DNA of 40,073 nt from Candidatus Edwardsiibacteriota bacterium. GTDB lineage: Bacteria; Edwardsbacteria; AC1; EtOH8. The notes beneath the pieces are model-generated. The model saw nothing but the letters and a program-made list of their open reading frames with translations, was not told where the DNA came from and ran no database searches. The position numbers and the translations under genes were made by a program. Shown here one piece after another: positions 7,209-15,862 of the stretch (positions are counted from its first letter, which is position 1; every line of letters begins with the position of its first letter). The stretch spans positions 1-40,073 of the forward strand of contig JALOPJ010000006.1 of the NCBI GenBank assembly GCA_025453955.1. The letters are read 5' to 3'.

Positions 7209-8014
7209 TGCACGGCGCTGTCGACAGCATGTTTTTTTGGCTGGAAAGTCGGAGGATCCCAGCCGGGCTATGGAGTCTGGCCCTGCGCTGTGGAGGTTCG
7301 GCTGCTCCGGGCCGCTGTTATCTGGCCAACCGCCGGCAGCGGAATTCGTTCATCTACTGCAGCCTGATGAACGAACTGGCTGGTTATCCGGGCACCGGGC
7401 CGATCGGGCCGAACAAGTACTGGGAGTACCCCTGGGCGCTGTTGAATGGCAAGTTGGCCGGGCGCCTCTCGATCCTCGATGCCGCCTGCGGCAAGAGCCC
7501 GGTCCAGTGCTTCCTGTCAACGCTCGGACATCAGGTGCACGGTATCGACAACGAGATCAACGTGGCGTGGCACGGCATCGACGCCTCGATCAACAGGGGG
7601 TTGCGCCATCCCGTCCGATACTGCGTCGGCGACATCGGCGCGCTGCCCTACCGCCCGGCATCGTTCGACCGGGTGTTCTGCCTGTCGGTGCTGGAGCATT
7701 GCCGGGGCGACGCCGGCCGGCGTGAGACTGCGACGGCACAACAGCGGCGGATCCTGACAGACCTGTACCGCGTGCTGCGGCCCGGTGGCAGGCTGGTGCT
7801 GACGTTCGACCACTACTGCGGAGAGCGCATGCATCCGGACAACATCGATGTCGGGCCGGTGCTTGCGGCGGTCGGGATCGTGGCGGATCACGCCGCGGTC
7901 TTCCGGGCTGCGGACGAACCCGCGGCGTCAGGCCTGATGGTCTCCACATACTTGAACGAGACGCAGGTATCCGTCGGTGTCGTCGTTGATAAGCCGCGCA
8001 GCGGCGCTCGTTGA
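7208..8014 (+). CDS. Class I SAM-dependent methyltransferase
   Basis: This 268-residue protein starts at the ATG at 7208, sharing bases with the previous stop; a GTG lies just before it at 7205. Motif I is SILDAACGKSPVQCFLSTLG with VHGIDNEIN downstream. The Methyltransf_11 signature RPASFDRVFCLSVLEH is followed by LYRVLRPGGRLVLTFDHY. The phrase IGALPYRPASFDRV places it near the UbiE/Methyltransf_11 group. The first 60 residues, with tyrosine-rich and asparagine-rich segments, are not diagnostic. It is the fifth of six methyltransferases in the locus, implying a heavily methylated glycan, or several modified sugars (inference). The end overlaps the following GTG-initiated gene by 38 bp. Confidence 0.83.
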   Translation: MHGAVDSMFFWLESRRIPAGLWSLALRCGGSAAPGRCYLANRRQRNSFIYCSLMNELAGYPGTGPIGPNKYWEYPWALLNGKLAGRLSILDAACGKSPVQCFLSTLGHQVHGIDNEINVAWHGIDASINRGLRHPVRYCVGDIGALPYRPASFDRVFCLSVLEHCRGDAGRRETATAQQRRILTDLYRVLRPGGRLVLTFDHYCGERMHPDNIDVGPVLAAVGIVADHAAVFRAADEPAASGLMVSTYLNETQVSVGVVVDKPRSGAR

Positions 8015-9155
8015 CCTGTTGCGGACCGTCCGCGCGCCGTGGCGTCTTGTCCCGGGGATCATCCTGGGCATCGTCAGGCGGCGCCTCGTGCCGCAAGGAC
8101 TGCGTGCCGGATCGCCGCCGCTCAGGGCTGCCCGCATCCTGGTGATCAAGCTCTACGGGCTGGGCAACATGGTCCTGTTCACCCCGGCGTTGCGGGCGCT
8201 GCGCCAGGCGTATCCCGGCGCCGAACTCACCCTGTTGGTGGACACCGACCTGGCGCTGGACGCGGCAGCGGGACTGGACCTGTACGACAGGTCGTTCGTG
8301 GTGCCGCTGCATCGTTTCGACGATAGCCTCGTCGCCCGGTTCCGCACACACTGCTACGACATCGTGATCGTTTCCTACCCCATGGTGGAGGAGCGGGTCG
8401 CCAGGTTCGCCGGTCTGTTGCGGGGGCGGTACAAGGCCTGCCATGCGTTCGATCGCTGTCAGACCGCTCTGTTCGAGCACCATCCGCCGATCGATCTGGC
8501 CCGGCACGAGGTGCTGATGAACCTCGACCTGCTGGGACCGCTGGGGATAGCGGTGACCGAGCCGCGGCTCTGGTTCGCCGTCGATGGCGCCAGCCGGGAG
8601 TATGCGGAGTCTGTCCCCGGGAATGTCGTGCGGAAGCAGCGCGGCCTGAACGTGGTGTACGCCATCGGGTCGAGCCGGGCCCAGCAGCTCAAGCGTTGGC
8701 CGGCCCAGCGGTACCGGGACGTCTGCGACCGGCTGTGGCGGCGATACGGCGCCACCAGCGTGTTCCTGGGCACGGGCGACGAGGAGAAAGAGATCGGCGC
8801 CTTGATCGCGACGCTGAGAGGCCCGGCGGTGAATCTGGCCGGGAAGACGACGCTGCACCAGGCCGGCGCGGTCATCGCGCGCGCCGGCCTCTTCATCGGC
8901 GGCGATACGGGGCTGATGCATGTCGCCGCGGCGGTCGGCACCCCGGTCGTGGCGATCTTCGGTCCGACGATCGAACGAAAGAACGGCCCCTGGTGCCTGC
9001 GGCACCGGACGGTGACCGCCGGCGTGCCATGCCGGCCTTGCTACCGTTTCCGGATCGACTGCACCCATCGGCCGGCATACGAGTGCTTCAGCGCGATCCG
9101 AGCCGATGATATCATTCGCGTTGCTGGCGAGTTGATCGATGAGTCGAGCCGATGA
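7977..9155 (+). CDS. Family 9 glycosyltransferase (heptosyltransferase-like)
   Basis: This 392-residue protein has the GT9 layout. The N-terminal Rossmann domain opens with ILVIKLYGLGNMVLFTPAL near residue 53, then LRQAYPGAELTLLVDTDLA. The donor-binding C-terminal domain contains VFLGTGDEEKEI, then LFIGGDTGLMHVAAAVGTP near residue 308 and VAIFGPTIERKNGPW. GT9 enzymes such as WaaC, WaaF and RfaQ add heptoses from ADP-heptose; others in the family use different sugars. A cysteine pair (VPCRPCYRF) near the end is also seen in other members. The GTG start at 7977 overlaps the upstream gene by 38 bp and is the least certain detail. The stop overlaps the next gene as ATGA. Confidence 0.88.
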   Translation: MSSLISRAAALVDLLRTVRAPWRLVPGIILGIVRRRLVPQGLRAGSPPLRAARILVIKLYGLGNMVLFTPALRALRQAYPGAELTLLVDTDLALDAAAGLDLYDRSFVVPLHRFDDSLVARFRTHCYDIVIVSYPMVEERVARFAGLLRGRYKACHAFDRCQTALFEHHPPIDLARHEVLMNLDLLGPLGIAVTEPRLWFAVDGASREYAESVPGNVVRKQRGLNVVYAIGSSRAQQLKRWPAQRYRDVCDRLWRRYGATSVFLGTGDEEKEIGALIATLRGPAVNLAGKTTLHQAGAVIARAGLFIGGDTGLMHVAAAVGTPVVAIFGPTIERKNGPWCLRHRTVTAGVPCRPCYRFRIDCTHRPAYECFSAIRADDIIRVAGELIDESSR

Positions 9156-10300
9156 TCGAGGGCCACACCATATTGTGCGACTCCAACATCCCGTGGGAGC
9201 GCAACCGCTACAGCAAGCACCACCTGATGTCCCGGTTGGCCCGGAAGAACCGGGTCGTTTTCGTGGACCCGCCCCGGCCGCTGGGCGCACAGCTTCGCGA
9301 CTCCGGACCGGCGGCGCTGGCCGGACGAGTCTGGCGGCCCGACGGCGAGGACCTGACGGTGCTGTCGCCCTCGCGGCTGCCTTGGACGGACCGGTACGAT
9401 TTCGTGGTGAACACGGCCGATCCGTGGTACTTCGTGACGCAGATCAATCGTGCGCTGGGCCGGTACGATCCACGAAAGCTGGTATTGTTCCTGGGGAATC
9501 CCTGGCATACCAACCTGCTCGAGGCCTATCCCGGGGCGGCGTGCACCATCTATCATTGTTCCGACGACTTCCCCAGCCTGTTCGACGGGCCGTTCCGGCA
9601 ACGCCTGGCCGAGCGTGAACGCACGCTGGCTCGGGCGGCGGACCTGGTACTGGCGGTGTCGCCGCCGCTGCGGGGTCGGTGGCGACGGGAGAACCACCGC
9701 ACGCACCTGTTCCCCAACGCGGTCGATGAATTGTTCTTCCGACCGCAGCGGGAACCGGGCGAACTGGCCGGCCTGCCGCGGCCGATCGTCGGATTCGCGG
9801 GCAGCATCGACGAGCGTCTCGACCTCGACCTGGTCCGGGCGACTGCGGAGCGGCTCGGCAGGATGACGTTCGTGTTCATCGGCCCGATCGCACCCGCCGT
9901 GCAACGACGATGGGCGGCGGTCGCCGGCCGGCCGAACGTCAGATATCTCGGGTCGAAGCCTTGGGACCGGCTGCCCGGATATCTCCAGGCGTTCGATTGC
10001 TGCATCATGCCCCTGGTCCGCGACGAGTTCAACCTCGCCCGCTGCCCGTTGAAGCTGTACGAGTACCTGGCGTCGGGGAAGCGGGTCGTGACGACCCTGC
10101 CGGTGGAACCGCGGCTGTCATCGGCGGTGACCGCCGCGACCACGGCGCGCGCGTTCGCGCAGGGCGTGGCGAACGCAGCGATGCGACGCTCCGTCGCGGC
10201 CCCCGCCAAAGCGCGAAAGCTCGTGGCGCACGATACCTGGGATGAACGTGCCGGGCTGTTGTCGCGTTTGATCGATCAAGCCATTGCGAGCAAGCGGTGA
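9152..10300 (+). CDS. GT4-like glycosyltransferase (TuaH-like family)
   Basis: This 382-residue enzyme starts in an ATGA overlap. It has a GT-B fold: an N-terminal domain with SKHHLMSRLARKNRVVFVDP and YHCSDDFPSLF, and a C-terminal domain with PIVGFAGSIDERLDLDL, NVRYLGSKPWDRLPGYLQAFD and CPLKLYEYLASGKRVVTT. The last segment carries the E-Y-L-A-x-G nucleotide-sugar loop that replaces the classical E-x-x-x-x-x-x-E. It parallels the gene at 18166-19347 block by block (SKHHxM, RVxxVD, LPGYxxAFD, PLKLxEYLA), so the two are divergent paralogues. The family includes teichuronic-acid TuaH-like proteins. A transfer role in glycan assembly is likely; the sugar is unknown. Confidence 0.85.
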   Translation: MIEGHTILCDSNIPWERNRYSKHHLMSRLARKNRVVFVDPPRPLGAQLRDSGPAALAGRVWRPDGEDLTVLSPSRLPWTDRYDFVVNTADPWYFVTQINRALGRYDPRKLVLFLGNPWHTNLLEAYPGAACTIYHCSDDFPSLFDGPFRQRLAERERTLARAADLVLAVSPPLRGRWRRENHRTHLFPNAVDELFFRPQREPGELAGLPRPIVGFAGSIDERLDLDLVRATAERLGRMTFVFIGPIAPAVQRRWAAVAGRPNVRYLGSKPWDRLPGYLQAFDCCIMPLVRDEFNLARCPLKLYEYLASGKRVVTTLPVEPRLSSAVTAATTARAFAQGVANAAMRRSVAAPAKARKLVAHDTWDERAGLLSRLIDQAIASKR

Positions 10301-11445
10301 AGATCCTCGCCATCCAGAACTTCATGCACCAGCGCGCCGCGGGCGGCGCCGAGCTGCTGTGCCACGACCTCTTCACCGGGCTGGCGCGGCTGGGGCACCG
10401 CGTCGACGTGCTGACCGCCGGTCCGGAGGAATACGAGGAGCAGTACCATATCGAGCCGGCGCTGGCGTCGATCCCCCGCACCAGCCACCGCCGCAAGCTG
10501 CGGACCCCGCTGGCCAAGCTGCGGTGGCTGCGGGTCGCCCGCCGCAACCACCATGCCGTGAAAGCGGCCATCGCGCGCCACCAGCCGGACGTGGTCTACG
10601 TCCACAACACCGAATGGACGACGCTGGCCCCCCTGGCCGCGGCCATCGGCTCGGGCATCCGCACCGTGGTCCACTGCCACAACCACCAGTACGGCGACTA
10701 CTGGATCAAGGACAGGAAGGCGCCGTCGCTCGTCCAGCGCCTGTTCTTCAACGACCCGGCCCTGGAACGGGCCAGTTTGATCGCCGTCTCCCGGTCCGTC
10801 GCCCGGCCGCTGGCCGGGAACGGGTTCCCGTCCGACCGGCTGCGGGTGGTCCACAACGGCCTGCCGGACGAGGTGCTGGACGGGCCCTGCGATGGGCCGC
10901 GGGAGCGCAAGGCGCTGTTCGTCGGGGCGGTGTCGCGTCACAAGGGGGTCCACGTCGCGCTGGAGGCCGTCGCCCTGCTGCGGGACGAGGGCATCGCGCT
11001 GCCGCTGGAGATCGTCGGCGCCGGGTCCAGCACGCGGTACCAGGCCCAGCTGTTCCTGTTCGCCAAGCGCAAGAAATTCGCCGGGGCGGTGACCTACGTC
11101 GGCACGCTGCTGCGGCGGAACACCTGGGAACGGATGCGGGCGGCCGAGATGGTGCTGGTCCCCTCGTTGTGCGCCGAGGCGTTCGGCCTGGTGGCGGTGG
11201 AGGCCATGGCCTGCGGCGCGCTGCCGGTGGTGTCGGATCGCGGCGCCCTGCCGGAGGTGGTGGGGGACCACGGCCTGGTGGCCGAGCCGACGGCCCGCGG
11301 GTTCGCGGACGCGATCAAGCGAGCGATCGCCCTGCCGCCGGAGGAGCGGCGACGCAGACGACAGGCCGCGCACCAGTTCGCCGGCACGGCGTACCGGATC
11401 GAAGAGACCGTGGCGCAGGTCGAGAAGGTGCTGGCGGGCGGATGA
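10297..11445 (+). CDS. Family 4 glycosyltransferase
   Basis: The GTG start overlaps the previous stop (GTGA), giving 382 residues. The N-terminus MKILAIQNFMHQRAAGGAE is the typical GT4 opening with the glycine-rich GGAE acceptor loop; then DVVYVHNTEWTTLAPLAAAI ends the first Rossmann domain. The donor domain reads LFVGAVSRHKGVHVALEAV, then LEIVGAGS, VTYVGTL and the motif EAFGLVAVEAMACGALPVV with its paired glutamates and LPEVVGDHGLV. It is a complete, retaining-type GT4 of normal length. It would act in the cytoplasm on the lipid-linked chain. The stop overlaps the next ATG as ATGA. Confidence 0.9.
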   Translation: MKILAIQNFMHQRAAGGAELLCHDLFTGLARLGHRVDVLTAGPEEYEEQYHIEPALASIPRTSHRRKLRTPLAKLRWLRVARRNHHAVKAAIARHQPDVVYVHNTEWTTLAPLAAAIGSGIRTVVHCHNHQYGDYWIKDRKAPSLVQRLFFNDPALERASLIAVSRSVARPLAGNGFPSDRLRVVHNGLPDEVLDGPCDGPRERKALFVGAVSRHKGVHVALEAVALLRDEGIALPLEIVGAGSSTRYQAQLFLFAKRKKFAGAVTYVGTLLRRNTWERMRAAEMVLVPSLCAEAFGLVAVEAMACGALPVVSDRGALPEVVGDHGLVAEPTARGFADAIKRAIALPPEERRRRRQAAHQFAGTAYRIEETVAQVEKVLAGG

Positions 11446-12512
11446 GGATCGCGCTTTTAAACTGGCCGGTCGCCGCCGTCAAGGGCGACCTCTACGGCGG
11501 GTTGGAGACCTCGCTGGTGGATCTCAAGCGGGGCCTGGCCCGGTGCGGACATGCGGTGTCCCTGTACGGACGGGTGGATGGTGACAGCGCAGAGTTCCAG
11601 AGTACCCCTTTTTGTACAATTCCATACCTCGGTGCGGACCGCTACTATCGCTTCTTCCTGAGACAAAGCAGCGGCGCCGACATCCTCCACTTCCACAACT
11701 GCCCGCAGGGAGCGCTCTACCGGCCGGAGCGTTCCGTGGCCGTGTTCCAAAACGAGCTGCACATCGATTACCACCGGGTGTTCCCCGGCCGCTACAACCG
11801 TTCGTGCTTCGTGTTCGTCTCGGAATATCTGAAGCACGCGGTATTGTCGAGACATCCCGGTCTTCATCCGCGCCGTTGCACGGTGGTCCACAATGCCGTG
11901 GATACGGACCTGTTCCGGCCCGCCGATGGGCCGGCGACCGGCCCGCTGCCGGTGGTGACCTACGCCGGCCAATGGAACGCCAGGAAGGGTTTCGACGTCC
12001 TGCTGGCGGCCAAGCGGCTGCTGCAGCAGCGGGGCGTCAAGTTCGTGCTGCGGCTGGCCGGCGGCGGAGACCTGTGGCCGGGGCCGTCGGGTTTCTCGCA
12101 GGAAGAAACAAGCTCATTGCTGAACGGGCTGGACGATGTCGAGCGACTCGGGAAACTCAGCCAGCACGAACTTTCAGCCGCGCTGGCGCGGTCGACGATC
12201 GCCGTGGTTCCCTCGGTGTGGGCCGAGCCGTTCGGCAAGGCCGCCATCGAGGCCATGGCCTGCGGCCTGCCGGTGATCGCATCCCGGGCCGGCGGCCTGC
12301 TGGAGATCGTGCGGCACGGCGAGACCGGCCTGCTGGTCGAGCCCGGCGATGCCGTCGCGCTGGCCGATGCCATGCAACAGTTGATCGAGGACCGGGACCG
12401 GACCAGGGTAATGGGCCGGGAAGCCAGAAGCGAGGCCGTGCGGCGCTTTTCGCTTGACCAGTGGATACAGAGGTTCGAGGACCTCCATGCGGAGATCCTG
12501 GCCGATGGCTGA
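11442..12512 (+). CDS. Family 4 glycosyltransferase
   Basis: This 356-residue enzyme starts at the ATG overlapping the previous stop. MRIALLNWPVAAVKGDLYGG provides the GT4 acceptor loop (GGLETS). FHNCPQGALYR and FVFVSEYLKHAVL lead into the donor domain: VTYAGQWNARKGFDVLLAAK, LRLAGGGDLW, VERLGKLSQHELSAALARS, then EPFGKAAIEAMACGLPVIAS, with GETGLLVEPGDAVALADAM. All canonical GT4 elements are present, and the E-x7-E pair is intact. A short stretch around bases 11580-11640 is less GC-rich than the rest. The stop overlaps the following GT2 start by 8 bp. Confidence 0.9.
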   Translation: MRIALLNWPVAAVKGDLYGGLETSLVDLKRGLARCGHAVSLYGRVDGDSAEFQSTPFCTIPYLGADRYYRFFLRQSSGADILHFHNCPQGALYRPERSVAVFQNELHIDYHRVFPGRYNRSCFVFVSEYLKHAVLSRHPGLHPRRCTVVHNAVDTDLFRPADGPATGPLPVVTYAGQWNARKGFDVLLAAKRLLQQRGVKFVLRLAGGGDLWPGPSGFSQEETSSLLNGLDDVERLGKLSQHELSAALARSTIAVVPSVWAEPFGKAAIEAMACGLPVIASRAGGLLEIVRHGETGLLVEPGDAVALADAMQQLIEDRDRTRVMGREARSEAVRRFSLDQWIQRFEDLHAEILADG

Positions 12513-13485
12513 CCGTCTCGACGTCAGTATCGTGGTGCCAACCTATAACCGCCGGGAGCGGCTGCGGGTGTGCCTTGCCGCGCTGCGCGAACAGGATTAC
12601 GATTCATCACGGTACGAAATCATTGTCAGCGACGACGGCTCCAGCGACGGGACCGCAGACATGGTGCGCTCTCTCCCTCGCGATGTTCCGGCGATCCGCT
12701 ACCTGGGCCACGAGAACATCGGACCGGCGGCGAGCCGTAACCTGGGCATCAAGGCGTCGATCGGCCGGTGGGTACTGTTCATTGACGACGATGTGGAAGC
12801 GGAGCGGGGAATGGTCTCTGCGCACGTGGGCGCGCATTTGCGTGGCGGCAACGAAAAGTCGTTCATGCTGGGGTACACGCCTATTGCGCTAGGACGGGGC
12901 GATAGCCCCATCCTGCGCTACGTCGACCGTTTTTGGAAACGTGTGTACCGTCGGGCGGCCGGACAGAACCCAGCGCAGCCATGGGGGCTGTTCATTACCA
13001 ACAACCTGTCGCTGCGGCGCGACCTGCTGCTGGACGCCGGCTCGTTCGACGAGGATTTCAAGGGATACAGCTATGAGGACAGCGAGCTCGGCTACCGCCT
13101 GATGCAGCGGGGGATGGCGGTGCGGTTCCTGCCCGGGGCCCGCGCGGTCCATCACGTCCGCCTCGACCTCGAGGGCTGCTGCAGCCAGGCATACCGTGCC
13201 GGCCGGTCCGCCGTGGTGTTCTGGCGCAAGCACCCGGAACTGCTGACGGTGCTTTCGATCCCTTCCGCCCGGCGCTACCAAGGTCCGGGACGGCTGCCGC
13301 GCTGGAGGCGCATCGCCAGGGATGCCGTCTACAACGAGTCCGTGGTCCGATGGCTGGCCTCGCTGATCGGCGGATCGACCCCACATGCGTCGATGGCCAT
13401 CTCTCATCTCCTGCTCGATATCGTGCTGTGGCACCACACGGTAACAGGGATGAATGACGAATTGAAGCAAGGGGGCGGCCGCTGA
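12505..13485 (+). CDS. Family 2 glycosyltransferase
   Basis: The ATG at 12505 gives 326 residues beginning MADRLDVSIVVPTYNRRERL. An upstream in-frame ATG at 12454 lies inside the previous gene and adds no GT2 motif. The GT-A signatures are EIIVSDDGSSDGTADMV, NIGPAASRNLGIKAS, VLFIDDDVEAERGM and the catalytic-base region FKGYSYEDSELGYRLMQRG. The C-terminal third is basic and amphipathic, with LDIVLWHHTVTG possibly touching the membrane. The enzyme would transfer a sugar during repeat-unit assembly. The stop shares bases with the following start (TGATG). Confidence 0.88.
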   Translation: MADRLDVSIVVPTYNRRERLRVCLAALREQDYDSSRYEIIVSDDGSSDGTADMVRSLPRDVPAIRYLGHENIGPAASRNLGIKASIGRWVLFIDDDVEAERGMVSAHVGAHLRGGNEKSFMLGYTPIALGRGDSPILRYVDRFWKRVYRRAAGQNPAQPWGLFITNNLSLRRDLLLDAGSFDEDFKGYSYEDSELGYRLMQRGMAVRFLPGARAVHHVRLDLEGCCSQAYRAGRSAVVFWRKHPELLTVLSIPSARRYQGPGRLPRWRRIARDAVYNESVVRWLASLIGGSTPHASMAISHLLLDIVLWHHTVTGMNDELKQGGGR

Positions 13486-14477
13486 TGCGGGTGGGCGTCG
13501 ACATATCGGCCCTGGCGGCAGGGCGCGGCCCGGCGCGGTACGTGTCCGAAATGACCCGCGCCCTGGCCCGCTGCTCAGGCCCCGGCGACGCTTTCGTGCT
13601 GTACAGCCCGTTCCCGGACATCATCGACCGATTGCCGCGGCAGTTTACCCACGTGCTGCGGCCCAAGCGACGGCAGGTCCCGTGGCTGAACTGGACGCTG
13701 CCGCGCCGGGCCCGGCGCGATCGGATCGACGTGATGTACTTCCCGGCCAACGACTGCTGGTGGCGGCCGGCGTGCCCGACCGTGGCCACGCTGCTGGATG
13801 TCGCGCCCTATGTCGAGCTCAAGGGGATGTACCGGGGGCCGGCGCATCATCTCCAGGCATGTGCCCGGCGCGCCACCATCCATCGCGTTGCCCACCGGGT
13901 GGTGACGATCTCGGAATACTCCGCGGCGGCGATCGCCGCCTGGCAGCCGAAGCTGGCCGGCAAGATCACGGTCGTGCCCTGCGGCGTATCGGAGGCGTTC
14001 CTGGCGCCCCGCCCGGCCCGCAAACCGGGGCCGCCCTACATCCTGTTCGTCGGCGGGTTCGACCGGCGCAAGAACCTGGAGCGCCTGGTCGAGGCGTTCC
14101 GCCTGCTGGTCGCCGCCGGCAGGGAGGAGCGCCTGGTGCTGGCCGGCAGGCGGGGCGCCGACCGGGCGCTCTATTACGACATCGACGCGCTGGTATCGGC
14201 CAGCGGCATCGCGGGGCGGATCGACGAGGCCATGGCCTGCGGCTGCCCGGTGGCCTGCAGCCGCGCGGCGTCGCTGCCGGAGGTCGCGGGGGACGCCGCG
14301 GTATATTTCGACCAGATCGATACCAGGAACATGTCAGAAACGATAGGGATGGCGCTCGACGACAGGACCCTCAGGGGAACGCTGATCGACCGGGGCCGTG
14401 AGCGGGTCCGGCGCTTCTCCTGGGATGCCGCGGGGTCGCGGGTCCACGGGCTGCTGCGGGAGGTGTCATGCCGCTAG
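13485..14477 (+). CDS. Family 4 glycosyltransferase with internal deletion
   Basis: This 330-residue GT4 opens MRVGVDISALAAGRGPARYV and has VVTISEYSAAAIAAWQPKLA and ILFVGGFDRRKNLERLVEAF (start of the donor domain). The sequence then runs SASGIAGRI directly into DEAMACGCPVACSRAASLPE. In related enzymes these two blocks are separated by about 35 residues containing a 'xFLGxVxDxxLxxLYxxAxxxVFPSxxEGFGxP' segment, which includes the first glutamate of the donor-binding pair. That segment is missing here without loss of frame. The protein may therefore be inactive, or the junction near base 14220 may be an assembly error. It overlaps the next gene by 10 bp, so the coupling to its neighbours has been kept. 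Confidence 0.82.
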   Translation: MRVGVDISALAAGRGPARYVSEMTRALARCSGPGDAFVLYSPFPDIIDRLPRQFTHVLRPKRRQVPWLNWTLPRRARRDRIDVMYFPANDCWWRPACPTVATLLDVAPYVELKGMYRGPAHHLQACARRATIHRVAHRVVTISEYSAAAIAAWQPKLAGKITVVPCGVSEAFLAPRPARKPGPPYILFVGGFDRRKNLERLVEAFRLLVAAGREERLVLAGRRGADRALYYDIDALVSASGIAGRIDEAMACGCPVACSRAASLPEVAGDAAVYFDQIDTRNMSETIGMALDDRTLRGTLIDRGRERVRRFSWDAAGSRVHGLLREVSCR

Positions 14478-15862
14478 ATAACTGGGGCCGGTTGCAGCAT
14501 CTCGGCCGCACGACACTGCTGCGCGACCTGCTGATCGCCGTGGCCGTGATCTTCCTGGTGAGTAATTATATCTACCGGTACGTGTTCTATCCGGGCTCCG
14601 GCCTGGCGCCGATGATGGTGCTGGCGTTCTGCGCGGTGCTGATCCTGTGGCGGCCGGTCTACGGCATCGCGCTGATGCTGGTCACCTATCCGTTCGCGCC
14701 GTCGACCAGCGGGGTCGGCGTGGCCAAGATGGGCGTCGCCCTGCTGCTGGGATACAACCTGTTCCTGTGGGTCTGGGCCAACGCCCGCCGCGGCCGCAAA
14801 CCGTGGACCTGGCCTGAGTACCGCTGGATCTTCATCTTCACCGCGTACCTGTGCCTGTCGCCCCTGCTGGGGATGAAGAACGGTTTCTCGGTGTCGGATT
14901 GGCTGCGCGACATCGCCCCGCTGCTCGTCTTGCTGATGATCCCGGTAATGGCTGATCATTTCGGCGAGGTGCGGTCGCGCTGGCTGGTCTACCTGGTGGT
15001 CGTGCCGGTCGCCGCCGGCCTGCTGCGGGACGTGTTGTTCCTGCTTAATCGCGCCATCGGGCTGGGCCTGGCGTGGGTCTCTATCTTACCGGTTCGTCTG
15101 TCGACCCTGCACCCGCCGCTGTTCTTCATGGCCGGGCTGGCGCTGTTCATCAGCCGGGCGCCGCGCCGCAACTGGTGGCTGGCGCTGGCCCTGCTGGCGC
15201 TGGCGGCCGCCGGGCTGACCCAGACCCGCACCGTCTGGCTGGCGATGGCCTTCGCGACCCTGCTGATCCTGTTCTTCTTCACCAAGTACCGGGCCCAGGC
15301 GGTGGTGTTGATGGTGTTGCTGATCATGGGGACGCTGTTCTTCCTGTACTTCAGTAAGGGGGCGGAGCAGGTGTTCAGCAGCCAGGAAGAGCGGATGCGC
15401 AGTCTGATCGACTACCAGCATGACATGTCCTACCAGAACCGCAGCAAGGAATTCATGGAAGCGGGCAGGCTGTTCCTGCGGTCGCCGGTGCTGGGCATGG
15501 GCTACGGCTACCAGTACAAGTTCTATCGATTCATCCAGCACATCGGAATGGGATACCTGGAAACGAACTTCACGCACAACGATGTGGTCAATGTGGCGGC
15601 CAAGGGAGGTCTGTTCGGGCTGTTCCTGCTGTTCATGCTGTTCAGGGGCCTGTTGCATCGGCTGCGGGCGCGGGTGAGGGATGATAGCGGCAAGACCGCC
15701 GGGACGTGGGCCGTCATCGCCATGACCTGCTGTTTCCTCAGCCTGTTCGTCGGTTCGTCCACGCCGGTGCTGCAGACGCGGGAGGCCTCGTTCATCATGG
15801 CGGTGGTCATCGCCATGGGGCTGAGCTACGGTGAAAAACGCGGGGATGCCCCCGTTGGCTGA
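14468..15862 (+). CDS. O-antigen polymerase/ligase-like membrane protein (Wzy/WaaL)
   Basis: This 464-residue protein has about ten to twelve hydrophobic segments. The Wzy_C pattern is visible in the second half: a hydrophobic pair, then TQTRTVWLAMAFATLLILFF, then a soluble periplasmic stretch (about residues 300-365) with GAEQVFSSQEERMRSL and RSPVLGMGYGY, and the conserved THNDVVNVAAKGGLFGLFLL. The arginine near the segment end and the H-N motif in the loop are hallmarks of O-antigen ligase/polymerase enzymes, which work on undecaprenyl-linked glycans at the periplasmic face. Whether this one polymerises repeat units or ligates chains to an acceptor cannot be decided from sequence. It overlaps both neighbours. 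Confidence 0.85.
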   Translation: MPLDNWGRLQHLGRTTLLRDLLIAVAVIFLVSNYIYRYVFYPGSGLAPMMVLAFCAVLILWRPVYGIALMLVTYPFAPSTSGVGVAKMGVALLLGYNLFLWVWANARRGRKPWTWPEYRWIFIFTAYLCLSPLLGMKNGFSVSDWLRDIAPLLVLLMIPVMADHFGEVRSRWLVYLVVVPVAAGLLRDVLFLLNRAIGLGLAWVSILPVRLSTLHPPLFFMAGLALFISRAPRRNWWLALALLALAAAGLTQTRTVWLAMAFATLLILFFFTKYRAQAVVLMVLLIMGTLFFLYFSKGAEQVFSSQEERMRSLIDYQHDMSYQNRSKEFMEAGRLFLRSPVLGMGYGYQYKFYRFIQHIGMGYLETNFTHNDVVNVAAKGGLFGLFLLFMLFRGLLHRLRARVRDDSGKTAGTWAVIAMTCCFLSLFVGSSTPVLQTREASFIMAVVIAMGLSYGEKRGDAPVG

